A stretch of DNA of 64,000 bases from Chryseobacterium sp. c4a (GCF_009900745.1 NZ_WXVU01000004.1:221026-285025); one strand, 5' to 3'; counted from the stretch's first letter, positions 30,608-40,514 are shown. The notes: generated from the sequence alone by a model not told the origin. Numbers and translations are program-made.

Positions 30608-31735
30608 TTATCCTGCTAATTTTTCTAAATCAAAGGTCATTGACTTCTCATAGTCAGCAATTTGAATTTGAAATGCTGCTTTGATTTTCTGAACAGAAAA
30701 ATTCTCTGCATTTAATGTATAAACTGCAGTATGACTGGCTATCAGAGACTTCAGATTCTGCCTAGTGTGTTCATCATTATTCCTTTCCTCTTCATATAAC
30801 TCCTCAACCGTTCGGTAATCTGCCGATTTTCCTGTCTGTACAACTTCTATGAATTGAGGATCTTTCTCCGGCAATGTATTGTTCAGCAGTTCCATTTTAA
30901 TCGGTGAAGCTGGAGCCATCCATGAAAACCGGGATATATAAGGAGAAGCTACCCCTTGTATGTTATAATGAGCCTGATAAAAACAACTGAAAAGCAATTG
31001 TATGGGTAATAGCTTTTTAAGACTAGCATCCATACTCTTTGAATTGGCCATTTTATCTTTCAGCTGATCGATGTGTAAAGAGGCATACTTGCCCTGATAA
31101 TATTTTTTTAATGCTTCAATCTCACCAATGATCTCTGAGATCTCTTTATCCGTCTCTGCAGTTAGCAGACCTCCCGAATGATCTATAATCAAAGTTATTG
31201 GATAAATGATTTTCACAAATGCAGAAGCCAGACTATTGATTTTTTCCTCCAGTTCTTCACCATCTTTTTTAAAACCACTCATTGAAAAATGGAGATGATG
31301 ATCCTTTTCTTTCTTTATATACTTAAAATGCAGCGAATAGGCATATTCACTTTTCTGAACACCATCATCACTTTCAGTCTGTATAACTTTATAATCTCCT
31401 GAAAAAGCATTAGCATTAAAAGGGATTCTTCCGTTCAAAAAGTGTTTGTATAAGCCTTCTCCCTGTTGCCGGATGAGAAAATTCATTCTTGCCACCTCCT
31501 CCGAAGTGGGAATACAAAGTTTCTGTAGAAATCTTAATCTTCCATTTTCAGGAATAATATCCAGAAAGCTGCATCTTTGATTATGGTATTCGTAAAGGTA
31601 ACGAGGGTTCTCTAGCATCAAATCTTGGGAAATACTTTCCAGGGTCTCACCAGATTTTACAACATAAAAATTCTGTTTTTCAATGGGATTGGTTCCATAA
31701 GCCAAACCTTTCCCATCCGGAATATCTTTTTTCAT
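30608..31735 (-). CDS. LysM-domain protein of the T6SS-like cassette
   Basis: A 375-residue protein, first gene of the four-gene operon. Residues 22-75 form a LysM domain (NFYVVKSGETLESISQDLM to RLRFLQKLCIP). The remaining 300 residues are mostly helical, with no recognised domain. LysM proteins next to PAAR-like and effector genes are frequent in Bacteroidetes cassettes; here LysM may act as an adaptor fold between spike and cargo, as no signal peptide is present. Cytoplasmic chaperone/adaptor and spike-attached roles are both possible. Confidence 0.75.
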   Translation of the reverse strand: MKKDIPDGKGLAYGTNPIEKQNFYVVKSGETLESISQDLMLENPRYLYEYHNQRCSFLDIIPENGRLRFLQKLCIPTSEEVARMNFLIRQQGEGLYKHFLNGRIPFNANAFSGDYKVIQTESDDGVQKSEYAYSLHFKYIKKEKDHHLHFSMSGFKKDGEELEEKINSLASAFVKIIYPITLIIDHSGGLLTAETDKEISEIIGEIEALKKYYQGKYASLHIDQLKDKMANSKSMDASLKKLLPIQLLFSCFYQAHYNIQGVASPYISRFSWMAPASPIKMELLNNTLPEKDPQFIEVVQTGKSADYRTVEELYEEERNNDEHTRQNLKSLIASHTAVYTLNAENFSVQKIKAAFQIQIADYEKSMTFDLEKLAG

Positions 31736-32156
31736 AATGTGTGTTTTTTATTTCTGAAGATTTTTAAAATTAAAAATCCCCACTTTACATTATTTTATAA
31801 TCACATGTTTTTTTATTGCAAATAACCGGGATAACTTGTACAAGAAAAAATGGATACAAAATCAAGAGACAGTTAAAATAAAAAGACTGCATTTAGGAGG
31901 TGTAGCTATGTTTTTATTGATAATAAAAGCCCCTTTATAAATCAATACATTATTATTTTTTCAACAGTAGAAACTCATAATTTGCATACAACCTCTTTAC
32001 ACATTTATGTATTTATGCAAAGTCTTATAGATCATAGAAAAATTCAAAGCCCATTATTTCAATAATAGGTGAAGTAAAACCGATAAAAAACAAAAAAGGC
32101 CACCCTTTCAGGTAACCTTTTTCAATGAAAAATTCTACTAGAAAATAGAATCTTTA
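31736..32156. other. Intergenic region; terminator only
   Basis: The 421 bases between the LysM gene and the M28 peptidase gene are AT-rich and hold no plausible gene. At 32093-32122 a hairpin (AAAAAGG...CCTTTTT with an inner ACC/GGT pairing) ends the M28 transcript on the minus strand. The operon promoter should lie near 31740-31850, but no clear -7 box was found. Confidence 0.6.
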
Positions 32157-33728
32157 TTATTTATAATCTTTAGAACTTCTTTTGGGTTCTTTGGCTTCCG
32201 GCCATAGTATCGGATTTCCTTTATCATCCTTAGGCATTACTCTTTTTTCTCTGTTGGTAAATTCCGGATCTTCAGAAGCCATATAAGCCAATGCTGCTGT
32301 TAAGATCACATTATTCTTCACCTCATCAAAAACAATCTTGTCATACGTATCTTTTGTAGTATGCCATGTATACCCGAAATATCCCCAGTTCAAAGAACTT
32401 AAAGAAAATCCCGGTACACCAGCTGCTACAAATGAAGCATGGTCGGATCCGCCACCACCAGGCATTCCAGGGAAATCAGTCTTAATGTGAGTTCTTACTG
32501 CTTTTGGAACACCATCCAGCCATTTTCCGATATAATCGTATGCTTTTATAAATCCTTGCCCACTGATATTGATAACACGTCCTGTACCATTATCCTGGTT
32601 AAAGGCAGCCTGTGTCCCTTTAATAATCTGAGGATTATCTGCAACAAATCCTCTGGAACCATTAAGCCCTTGCTCTTCACTTCCCCAAAGTCCGATAACA
32701 ATTGTTCTCTTATTATTAGGATAGTATTTTTTAAGGATTCTCATCGTTTCAAGCATCGTAAGTGTTCCTGTTCCGTTGTCTGTAGCTCCCTGAGCACCAT
32801 CCCATGAATCAAGGTGAGCAGAAAGAATAACATACTCATCCGGTTTTTCTTTCCCTTTAATCATACCTATTGTATTAAAGCTTTTAGCATCAGGAAGAAC
32901 CTTAGATTGAGCATCGATCTTAATTTTAGGCTGAGCACCTTTCTCAGCCATTCTATAAAGCATGCCATAATCTTCTACGTCAATATCGATCATCGGAATT
33001 TTGGACGTTTTTGCTCCAAAGATTCTGTTTGCGCCCATAATTCCTGTCCAGTTTGAAATGGCAATCCCTACAGCTCCTGCATTTTCCAGTGCTTCCGGAA
33101 GGGTATTATTATCATAACCGATATTCTTTACATACGCAGCAAAGTCTTTGGCAGCCTGGTCTTTTTCAGCTTTAAGCTTTTCATAAAGTTCGGGAGTAGC
33201 AAACTCTTTGATCTGTTCATCGGAACGGCCAATCTTCTGGTATTGTGCCATCAAAACGATTTTGCCTTTTGCAGCTGGAAGCCATTTATCAAACTCTGCT
33301 TTGGATGATACTTTCGGAAGAATTACTACTTCTGCTTCAACTGCTTTTTTAGTAGCCGGACTCCACGCCAGCTGAGTTGCTGATAATGACTTTACTCTTG
33401 GAAATACCATATCTACATGGGTAGTTCCTCTCTGCCATCCTTTCCAGGTTCCAAATTGCTGAAGATTGGCATCTATTCCCCATGAACGAAGCTTTCCCAC
33501 ACTCCATTCATTAGCAGCAAGCATTTCCGGAGTTCCTACAAGGCGGGGGCCTATACCATCCAGAAGTTCGTATGCCATTCCTTCAAGCTGGGAATTGTTA
33601 TTCACTTCATCTACGAAACTTTTTACGATTGGATTAAGGTTCTCTTTGGGGTCAACCTTTACCTGAGCCCATGAAAATTGGGCAGCCAACATGACAGCCG
33701 GTACTGCAAAAAATCTATTTATCCTCAT
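32157..33728 (-). CDS. Secreted M28 family zinc peptidase with PA domain
   Basis: A 523-residue protein. The signal peptide is MRINRFFAVPAVMLAAQFSWA, cut before QVKVD. After an N-terminal segment (MAYELLDGIGPRLVGTPE) a PA-like insert follows, then the M28 core: zinc ligands in LSAHLDSWDGAQGATDNGTG (His and Asp), the Glu pair in WGSEEQGLNGS and a late SDHASF histidine. The family trims amino acids or dipeptides from peptides outside the cytoplasm. The open frame reaches 26 residues further upstream, but the start at 33728 gives the clean signal peptide. It is monocistronic with its own terminator. Confidence 0.93.
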   Translation of the reverse strand: MRINRFFAVPAVMLAAQFSWAQVKVDPKENLNPIVKSFVDEVNNNSQLEGMAYELLDGIGPRLVGTPEMLAANEWSVGKLRSWGIDANLQQFGTWKGWQRGTTHVDMVFPRVKSLSATQLAWSPATKKAVEAEVVILPKVSSKAEFDKWLPAAKGKIVLMAQYQKIGRSDEQIKEFATPELYEKLKAEKDQAAKDFAAYVKNIGYDNNTLPEALENAGAVGIAISNWTGIMGANRIFGAKTSKIPMIDIDVEDYGMLYRMAEKGAQPKIKIDAQSKVLPDAKSFNTIGMIKGKEKPDEYVILSAHLDSWDGAQGATDNGTGTLTMLETMRILKKYYPNNKRTIVIGLWGSEEQGLNGSRGFVADNPQIIKGTQAAFNQDNGTGRVINISGQGFIKAYDYIGKWLDGVPKAVRTHIKTDFPGMPGGGGSDHASFVAAGVPGFSLSSLNWGYFGYTWHTTKDTYDKIVFDEVKNNVILTAALAYMASEDPEFTNREKRVMPKDDKGNPILWPEAKEPKRSSKDYK

Positions 33729-33881
33729 AATGTATATTGATTGCACTAAAGATAGAAGAAATTGCGGAGATGCTAAAGGAATTAACGAAAAAAAGTCTTT
33801 ATACATCAGTATTTAAATCCATTTTTGAAGAAAATGAAATGATTATCTTAATATATTAATTCAACGGTATGATTTTATCGG

Positions 33882-35042
33882 CTATTTTGCCCCGAAGTCC
33901 GGTACATTTCTATTGATAAAAGCCTGTTCCTCCGTAGTCAGTAAAATGGTATTATTTTTATTTTCCTTTACCGAAGTATTATCCCAGATATTTTTATCAA
34001 AATTCACCCTCGGAACGAGCTCTTTTTCATCCGATTTCTTAAAGGTGTTATAAATAAGCTCTCTGCTGATTTTCCTTTCATGTTTAACACCTTTATAATA
34101 AGCAATATATTTATTACCTTCAACCCGGCTCATAGCAGGAACATATACTCCTCCGCTTTTGTAGAAATCAAAAACGAGTATAGCATTTCCCAATTGATAA
34201 TCAAACACTTCCCCTTCTCCTGTCTTTCTTTTAACCATTGGATATTTGTCCTGTAAATAATGAATTTCAAAATATGTGATCACCTTATCAACCTTATTAT
34301 ATTTCAATTCTCCTTCCATTTCAATTCCTACTCCTGACTTGATGTTAAAGGTGATTAATTGCTCATCCCCTTGTTCAAAAATCATCCAGCCGGAATATTT
34401 AGATGCTTTATTTTCTAGGTGTGCCAAGGTTCTGTTCAGCTCAAAATTAAAGAAGTAGTTTCCCATATATTCATCAGAAAACTTCTTTATTCCTTTTACA
34501 AAAATGCTGTCCGACTTTAGATCTTTAAAATATTTCACATTATTCAGCTGCATCTGGAGGTTATTATCAAAAGATTTGTTAGGATTATAAAAATTAGTTT
34601 TACTCCATAACTTTGTTTCTGCAATGACTAAGAAATGAATTTGGTTATTATCACTCCGTTTTTCTTTATAGGTGACATCATAAAGGGAGGGTTTATTATA
34701 ATATCTTTTTTTGTAATGACTGGAGACCTCTTCAAAGATTTTTTTCAGATCTACCTTTATCATTTTTACTTCATCAATTTTTTTATATCCTCTTTTCAGC
34801 TTTATTGGGGAATAAAATTGGGGGATGACTGTCTTTTGAAATCCTGATGCAGAAATTTCACCGTTTACCGAACTATCATCTACAGGCGCAAACCCCTCTT
34901 CGTTAGTATAAACAACATGATTCTGCCAAAGAATTCTTGCATTAGGAATCGGCTTCCCATTCTCAGCATCTATTACCTGAATGTTTTGGGCTGAAAAGAA
35001 ATTAAAAATTAGAATAAACAACAAATAGGAATATTTCATCAT
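33882..35042 (-). CDS. Secreted protein with carboxypeptidase-regulatory-like domain
   Basis: A 386-residue protein with signal peptide MMKYSYLLFILIFNFFSAQ. Residues 20-95 resemble the CarboxypepD_reg-like beta-sandwich (IQVIDAENGKPIPNARIL, then TNEEGFAPV), common at the start of Bacteroidetes outer-membrane and periplasmic proteins. The remaining 290 residues are strand-rich, with repeated YNKVDK and WMIFEQGDE-type segments, and show no recognised catalytic motif. Function unknown. The gene lies alone between the M28 gene and the histone-like gene. Confidence 0.7.
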   Translation of the reverse strand: MMKYSYLLFILIFNFFSAQNIQVIDAENGKPIPNARILWQNHVVYTNEEGFAPVDDSSVNGEISASGFQKTVIPQFYSPIKLKRGYKKIDEVKMIKVDLKKIFEEVSSHYKKRYYNKPSLYDVTYKEKRSDNNQIHFLVIAETKLWSKTNFYNPNKSFDNNLQMQLNNVKYFKDLKSDSIFVKGIKKFSDEYMGNYFFNFELNRTLAHLENKASKYSGWMIFEQGDEQLITFNIKSGVGIEMEGELKYNKVDKVITYFEIHYLQDKYPMVKRKTGEGEVFDYQLGNAILVFDFYKSGGVYVPAMSRVEGNKYIAYYKGVKHERKISRELIYNTFKKSDEKELVPRVNFDKNIWDNTSVKENKNNTILLTTEEQAFINRNVPDFGAK

Positions 35043-35224
35043 TTGTTTAATTGATATTTCTAAAATACAAATTATATGATGACAAACTTTCAGTAAAGGA
35101 AAATTTAATATTTAAACCTAAAAAATCAATTTCCGGTTTTTGAATATCGATTACAGTGAATTTTTTTTGATATTTTGAGAAATCATGACAACCATAAGAA
35201 GAAGGCTGCGATAAGGGTATAAAA

Positions 35225-35248
35225 AAACCGGCTTCAAAAGCCGGCTAA
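35225..35248 (-). terminator. Terminator of the histone H1-like gene
   Basis: AACCGGCTT pairs with AAGCCGGCT around a three-base loop, with a T run on the minus strand. Confidence 0.88.
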
Positions 35249-35258
35249 AGGTTGAGAA

Positions 35259-35435
35259 TTACTTCTTAGCTTCTTCTACAGAAACTTTTCTGAATTCTTT
35301 GAACAATTTGCTAAGTTCTAAAGCTGATTTACGAGCTCTTGTACCAGCAGCTTTGTTTCCTTTTTCCGCTTGTTGGTTTGCCTCAGTTGTGAACGCCTCA
35401 AATTCTGCGTTGATTTTTTCAATTAGTTCTTTCAT
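35259..35435 (-). CDS. Histone H1-like small protein
   Basis: A 58-residue protein reading MKELIEKINAEFEAFTTEA, then NKAAGTRARKSALELSKLFKEFRK. It matches the short histone H1-like proteins widespread in Bacteroidetes, which are Lys/Ala-rich helical proteins presumed to bind DNA. The start was placed at the ATG at 35435; eight more upstream residues are possible but unlike the family. A TATATTTG -7 box (35457-35464, minus strand) lies just upstream. High expression is likely, given the strong promoter and terminator. Confidence 0.9.
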   Translation of the reverse strand: MKELIEKINAEFEAFTTEANQQAEKGNKAAGTRARKSALELSKLFKEFRKVSVEEAKK

Positions 35436-35768
35436 TATATTTAAAAATTTAGGCTGCAAATATAGGTTTTATGGTGATTCCAGCCTAGTAGCAGTGAAAA
35501 AAGTTTGGGTAAAAAGACTGATTTTTTAACATATTTCTACTCTTGAACCGATTTTTATCGATTTTCGCCCTGCAATTTTGATAAAAAAGCCGTTGTAACC
35601 GTTCATAAGTTAAATTTCGTCACCTAATTTCACATGTATTTTCCAATCAAATTTTCGTTGATTCTGGCAGCAAGTTCTGATTGTTTTAAAATAACTCTTT
35701 CAAAACGAATGATTCACCATCTTCAGCATTTGGATTTTTATATTAAATTTGGAAAAACGACTTAATCC

Positions 35769-37253
35769 ATGTTCAAAAAACTAATTTTTCTGACATTTAT
35801 CCTTCCGTTTATTGCTTATTCTCAAAATAAAATCAGATATAAGGTATATTATGACGAAGATCTTGCTAAGAATGGCTTAAAAGTGCGGGTAGATTATACA
35901 TTAAAAAAAGCATCAGACACTTTATCCTTCTATTATGCAAATGAAAACTGGGGCGAGAATGAGCTTTTTAAAAATCTTATTTTGTTAAAGGAGGATAATC
36001 CTGATATTAAATTGGAGAGTAAACCTGAAAACAACAAAATAAAGATCTATCAGAAAAAAGGAACTCACTTTTCTCTGGTCTATCATATTAAACAGGATTT
36101 TACAGATCCCAACTATAAAATCTTTAACAGACCGAGAATCAACAATACTTTCTTTCATGTTTTAGGGAAGAACCTTTTTATGGTACCGGTTTCTTTCGCA
36201 GAGATGCCCGATGAGCAGGAATTTCAATTTATTATTGACTGGATAGGCTTCCCCGAAAAATTCAAACTCCATAATAATTTTGCTTCACAGGTTAAGCAAC
36301 AGAAAATCAAGACCGTCCTTTGGGATGGCTTTTATAATTCTTTATTTATTGGTGGGGATTACAGATTTTATTTTTTTACAATACACGATAAGCCCATCTA
36401 TTTTGCTTTGAGAGAAGAGTGGAATAACGGTTTCACTGATGATTTTTTATTTTCTAATCTGAAAAAAGCCATACAGTCTCAAAGGGATTTCTGGAAAGAT
36501 TACGATCAGGATTATTTTACGGTTACCATGACGCCCACTGTTTCACAAAAAGACAGTTTATATAAGGGTTACAGTACTACAGGTTCCGCTATTAAAAATG
36601 CATTTATAATCCAGGGAACCAATAATCCTTTCAATAACAAGAATTCTTATCTGTATCTCTTTCATCATGAATTAATGCATGAGTGGATCGGAAATACAAT
36701 TCAAAACAAACATGAGGAACTGAATTATTGGTTCAGTGAAGGCTTTACCGATTATTATACTTACAAAAACAGGTTAAGAATAAAGGATATCTCAATGGAT
36801 GAGTGGCAAAAATTGTTTAACACGGAGATCCTTAAAGCCCATTGGAAGAATCCTGAGAGAAATATTCCTAATTATAAAATAAAGGATGATTTCTGGAAAA
36901 GCAGAAATGTAGAAAAAGTTCCTTACAGACGAGGTGCCATTTTTGCCCTATGGCTGGATAATCAAATCATGCTGAAAACCCATTATAAAAAATCTTTGGA
37001 TGATTTGATGCGGGATTTGCTGAGAACCTGCAAGGAGAAGAAAATAAAATTTACCGATGAATTTTTTATTGAGTTTATTCAAAAGTATCTGGATCAGGAT
37101 GTCTCTTATTTCTTCCAGAAACATATTCTTAATGGTGAAGATATTGATCTTTTGAAAGAAAAATGGATAGAAGGTTTTTCTTTTCAGGTTATTGATGGGG
37201 TTCCACAGTTGGAGATTGATAAAACTAAAAATAATAAGTATCTGATTGAATAA
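35769..37253 (+). CDS. Secreted gluzincin metallopeptidase (M1/M61-like)
   Basis: A 494-residue protein with signal peptide MFKKLIFLTFILPFIAYSQ. The zinc motif HHELMHEWIGN lies at about residues 299-309, and the third ligand Glu is in NYWFSEGFTDYYTYK about 20 residues on, the HExxH-(x18+)-E gluzincin pattern of M1 and M61 peptidases. The N-terminal half is beta-rich as in M61-type proteins. It probably removes N-terminal amino acids in the periplasm or outside the cell. A TAAATTTG box (35744-35751) stands just before the gene. Confidence 0.85.
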   Translation: MFKKLIFLTFILPFIAYSQNKIRYKVYYDEDLAKNGLKVRVDYTLKKASDTLSFYYANENWGENELFKNLILLKEDNPDIKLESKPENNKIKIYQKKGTHFSLVYHIKQDFTDPNYKIFNRPRINNTFFHVLGKNLFMVPVSFAEMPDEQEFQFIIDWIGFPEKFKLHNNFASQVKQQKIKTVLWDGFYNSLFIGGDYRFYFFTIHDKPIYFALREEWNNGFTDDFLFSNLKKAIQSQRDFWKDYDQDYFTVTMTPTVSQKDSLYKGYSTTGSAIKNAFIIQGTNNPFNNKNSYLYLFHHELMHEWIGNTIQNKHEELNYWFSEGFTDYYTYKNRLRIKDISMDEWQKLFNTEILKAHWKNPERNIPNYKIKDDFWKSRNVEKVPYRRGAIFALWLDNQIMLKTHYKKSLDDLMRDLLRTCKEKKIKFTDEFFIEFIQKYLDQDVSYFFQKHILNGEDIDLLKEKWIEGFSFQVIDGVPQLEIDKTKNNKYLIE

Positions 37254-37294
37254 GGTGAGGATATAAAATCACCCCGTCAACTCATAGATTTGCC

Positions 37295-37312
37295 CCCCTT
37301 CAGAGGAAGGGG
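37295..37312. repeat. Short GC-rich hairpin (possible REP-like element)
   Basis: CCCCTT pairs with AAGGGG around a short loop in otherwise AT-rich sequence, preceded by CACCCCGTCAA. No T run follows, so it is not a typical terminator. Confidence 0.4.
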
Positions 37313-37383
37313 ATATGAAACCCTTCAATTGTATTATAAGTCTGACAGCCTTTTTGTATTTCTTTACACACCTCTTTTTTCAT

Positions 37384-38793
37384 CTACATAAATTCACGAG
37401 CTTTTATCCCTGCTTGTTCTAATAGATGAAGGCTTTCAGGAGTAATTCTTTCTGCAAATACAACCCGGAAATGGTCATCATATTTATCTGTAAAGGAAAA
37501 TGTATTTCCTGGTGTGAATAATACTTTATGCTCTTCGCAATACTGATATAATTTTTTAATATCCATATTTTCAGGCATCTGTGCCCAAATACTGTATCCT
37601 CCCTGAGGTCTGTGGAAATAAGAGCCTTCCGGAAAACTTCTCCTTAAAACCTCTAAAAGGAGATTGGCCTGTTGGTTTAGTTTCTTGCGAAATGATCGTA
37701 AATGCCTTTCATAGCTATTTTCCTGCAAAAGTTTCAGAATAAGTTCCTGATAAAGAGGAGAAACGGATCTTCCTAATACAAATTTTGCCCTTTCTGCTTT
37801 TGCATAAAAACGTCCTGCGTATAACCATCCTAAACGAATTCCCGGTGCCAATGTCTTTGAAAATGAAGAATAAGTCATCACCCATCCTTTTTCATCAAAG
37901 CTTTTTATACTGGATGGTCTTTTTTCTTCAAAATAAAGGTCAGAATACATCTCGTTTTCAATAATACATACCTGATGATCTTCTGCAATCGCTAATACTT
38001 CTTTCTTGGTATCATCACTCATCATAATCCCTGTTGGATTATGAAAATTTGGAGTTACAATAAGAGCACGAATATCATTTTCAGCACAAACCTTTCGAAA
38101 GTAATCAGTATCAAAACCACTACGATAATGAACCGGGATCTCAATAACTTTTACCTCCAAATTGGCAATCACTTCCAATATAGAAAATACACAAGGGCTG
38201 TCTACCGCTACAATATCACCAGCCTTTGTTACAGAACTTAATGCAATGGTTAATGCCTGTAGAGCACCATCTGTAATAATAAGCTCATCAGGATTGAATC
38301 TACAGCCATATATTCCCATTTGTTTTGTGATTTGCTTTCTCAATTCTTCAAGCCCGTTGGAAGGATAATACCTCAGCAGAGCTGCTCCTTTTTTTCTGAT
38401 CACTTCCTGCATCGTTCTTAAAATCAGCTTTTGTGGAATCAAAAGATCTCCGGGTACAGTGGTATTAAAAGAACTTGATTCTGAAATTCTTTTGGATGTC
38501 AATGCTATATTTTTCATAAACGCCTCATCCCTTACCACCTCAGAAAGTTTTGTTTTGATTTCAGGAATATTCTCGTCCCTTTTTTCTACCACAAAATAGC
38601 CTGAGCGTGGACTACTTTCCACCAAACCTTTAATCATCAAATATTCAAACCCATTTTGTACAGAACTTATACTGAGGTTATATCTTTCCTTTATGTTCCG
38701 GATAGAGGGTAGTTTATCACCACTTTGTAAAATTCCATTTCGGATCTGTTCTTCAATAACAGCTGTGAAAGCTTCATATTTATAGGTTTTCAT
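37384..38793 (-). CDS. MocR-type regulator (GntR helix-turn-helix fused to aminotransferase fold)
   Basis: A 469-residue fusion. Residues 1-75 are a GntR winged helix (GILQSGDKLPSIRNIKERYN, then GLVESSPRSGYFV). Residues 110-465 are a class I aminotransferase fold with the PLP-binding lysine in TYSSFSKTLAPGIRLGW and FHNPTG in the cofactor pocket. MocR regulators use PLP as a ligand, often controlling vitamin B6 or amino acid genes. A -7 box (TAAATTTG, 38818-38825, minus strand) lies between direct repeats likely to be its operator. The divergent neighbour is a GNAT protein gene, the most likely target. Confidence 0.93.
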   Translation of the reverse strand: MKTYKYEAFTAVIEEQIRNGILQSGDKLPSIRNIKERYNLSISSVQNGFEYLMIKGLVESSPRSGYFVVEKRDENIPEIKTKLSEVVRDEAFMKNIALTSKRISESSSFNTTVPGDLLIPQKLILRTMQEVIRKKGAALLRYYPSNGLEELRKQITKQMGIYGCRFNPDELIITDGALQALTIALSSVTKAGDIVAVDSPCVFSILEVIANLEVKVIEIPVHYRSGFDTDYFRKVCAENDIRALIVTPNFHNPTGIMMSDDTKKEVLAIAEDHQVCIIENEMYSDLYFEEKRPSSIKSFDEKGWVMTYSSFSKTLAPGIRLGWLYAGRFYAKAERAKFVLGRSVSPLYQELILKLLQENSYERHLRSFRKKLNQQANLLLEVLRRSFPEGSYFHRPQGGYSIWAQMPENMDIKKLYQYCEEHKVLFTPGNTFSFTDKYDDHFRVVFAERITPESLHLLEQAGIKAREFM

Positions 38794-38804
38794 TGTCTTT
38801 ACTC

Positions 38805-38868
38805 AATCTGTACTGAACAAATTTACAAAATTAAAATCTGTACTGGTTGTATTTTAATCATCTGTATC
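38805..38868. promoter_or_regulatory. Direct repeats, likely MocR operator
   Basis: AATCTGTACTG occurs at 38805-38815 and again at 38835-38845, 30 bp apart in the same orientation, and a partial copy ATCTGTATC lies at 38860-38868. The regulator's own -7 box lies between the first two. MocR proteins are known to bind spaced direct repeats, so control of both divergent genes from here is inferred. Confidence 0.65.
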
Positions 38869-38910
38869 CTTTCCGAAGGAATTAATCTTATAATTTTGAT
38901 AAAAAAAAGA

Positions 38911-39423
38911 ATGGAAATCATTTCAAAATTCACCATAGGTTCTGATGAGGGCGTTGATGATCTTTTTACAGTTATTAAATCTTCCGTCAATACTACTTAT
39001 CAAGAATTAATTTCAGCGGAAGAGATCAAACAATATATTGAAGGTTGGGATCCAAGAAAAATGATCAATGAGCTCAATGATTTGTCTAACCAGCTTATTA
39101 TAACATATGCTGATCACAAACCTGTAGGATATGGTATTTTAAGAAGCGGCTCCGTATATCCGGGATCTTCGGAAGAGAAAAGACTTACAGAGCTCAATTT
39201 TGTTATCCTAAAAGAATATGACAACGCCGAAACCCGTGAGTCTCTATGGAAAAAATGCCGGGCAGCTGCTTCATTCACTGATATTATATGGACTAATATT
39301 CTTACAGAAGATCCTTTGTTGGAGTTTTTAAAAGAAATTGGATTCTCTATTAAAGAAAATACTCAATCTACACCTTTTCAGCTTCCTTCCTATATTATAG
39401 AAATGCAGGTCGGCAAGAAATAA
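38911..39423 (+). CDS. GNAT-like acetyltransferase
   Basis: A 170-residue protein with the general layout of a GNAT acyltransferase: an N-terminal segment (EYISKFTI-like strand, then VDDLFTVIKSSVNTTYQELI), a central VGYGILRSGSVYP strand pair and the C-terminal WTNILTEDPLLEFLKEIGFS helix. The acetyl-CoA loop is weak, so the call is tentative. The start is the ATG at 38911, because an upstream TTG start lies inside a TAATTTTG -7 box. It is divergent from the MocR regulator and probably controlled by it. Confidence 0.65.
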   Translation: MEIISKFTIGSDEGVDDLFTVIKSSVNTTYQELISAEEIKQYIEGWDPRKMINELNDLSNQLIITYADHKPVGYGILRSGSVYPGSSEEKRLTELNFVILKEYDNAETRESLWKKCRAAASFTDIIWTNILTEDPLLEFLKEIGFSIKENTQSTPFQLPSYIIEMQVGKK

Positions 39424-39519
39424 TAAAGATCTTAGATCAAAACAAATTATAAAAACTATTAAAGGCAAATCTGAACATCTCAAGATTTGCCTATCTTTGA
39501 TTTTTATAATTATTGAACA

Positions 39520-40431
39520 ATGAGTGATCAACTGGAAACCATAAAAGATTATTACAAACGCACCCGAAAAACAGTTCTGGAGGTATCTGATGCGGATCTC
39601 GAGACCGGAAAATCCCACTTCAATATTATCCCAAGAAAGTATTGCAGTTTTAAAAGTCCTTATAACCGACGTGATTACTACAAGATTTGCTTTATCATAG
39701 GGAAAGGAACAGCCCATTACGCTTCTCATAAATTGTATGTTGACCGTCCTGTTTTATTTTTCCCATCTCCTAACATCCCTTATACATGGGAATGTGAGGA
39801 TGATTTTCAGGAAGGTTTTTCATGTCTGTTTAACCAGGAATTCTTTAATGTAAATTCTGAGTTCAATTTGTTTAAAAAGACCTCCTTGTTTAAGGAATGG
39901 AGTAAACCTTTTATATTTCTTACTGAGGAACAGATCCAGTTGACGACAATGTATTTTGAACAGATGTACAAGCTGAATCACTCTTCTTACCCTTTCCGTT
40001 GCAGCGGTATTAAGAGTAATCTAGCCTCCGTTTTACACCTTGCATTGGAAAACCGTGTTGAAGATGTGAGTCTTAATGAACTTCCTGCGAATGTTCGTTT
40101 ATACAAGCTTTTTGATGAACTTTTGAACAAACAATTTCCTTTAGATTCTCCAGCCTATCCTCTGTCTTTAAAAACAGCCTCTGATTTTGCAGATCATCTG
40201 AATGTACATGTCAATCATTTGAATTCATCCGTAAAATCAGTTACAAGCCTTACCACAACACAAATCATTAAAGAAAAGATATTTGAGGAATCTAAAAACC
40301 TGTTGAAGTATACCAACTGGGATATTGCTCAGGTGGGCTACACCCTTGGTTTTGAGCAGCCTTCCCATTTTAACAATTTCTTTAAAAAGCATGCCCAGAC
40401 TTCTCCGTTGAAATTTAAGAATTCATACTAA
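39520..40431 (+). CDS. AraC family transcriptional regulator
   Basis: A 303-residue protein, a paralogue of the regulator at 1342-2280: same sensor layout (YNRRDYYKICFIIGKG, then FFPSPNIPYTW) and the same C-terminal AraC helices (VGYTLGFEQPSHFNNFFKK). A TATCTTTG -7 box is 20 bases before the ATG (39492-39499). It precedes the MFS exporter gene on the same strand by 83 bases; that gene has its own -7 box, so the regulator probably controls the exporter. Confidence 0.92.
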   Translation: MSDQLETIKDYYKRTRKTVLEVSDADLETGKSHFNIIPRKYCSFKSPYNRRDYYKICFIIGKGTAHYASHKLYVDRPVLFFPSPNIPYTWECEDDFQEGFSCLFNQEFFNVNSEFNLFKKTSLFKEWSKPFIFLTEEQIQLTTMYFEQMYKLNHSSYPFRCSGIKSNLASVLHLALENRVEDVSLNELPANVRLYKLFDELLNKQFPLDSPAYPLSLKTASDFADHLNVHVNHLNSSVKSVTSLTTTQIIKEKIFEESKNLLKYTNWDIAQVGYTLGFEQPSHFNNFFKKHAQTSPLKFKNSY

Positions 40432-40514
40432 ATATTTGAATTTTGTAATTTTTACTTTGTCTTTTAAAACTCAATTTTCTATTCTTGAAGTATTTTTGCA
40501 TTGTAAAAAAATGA

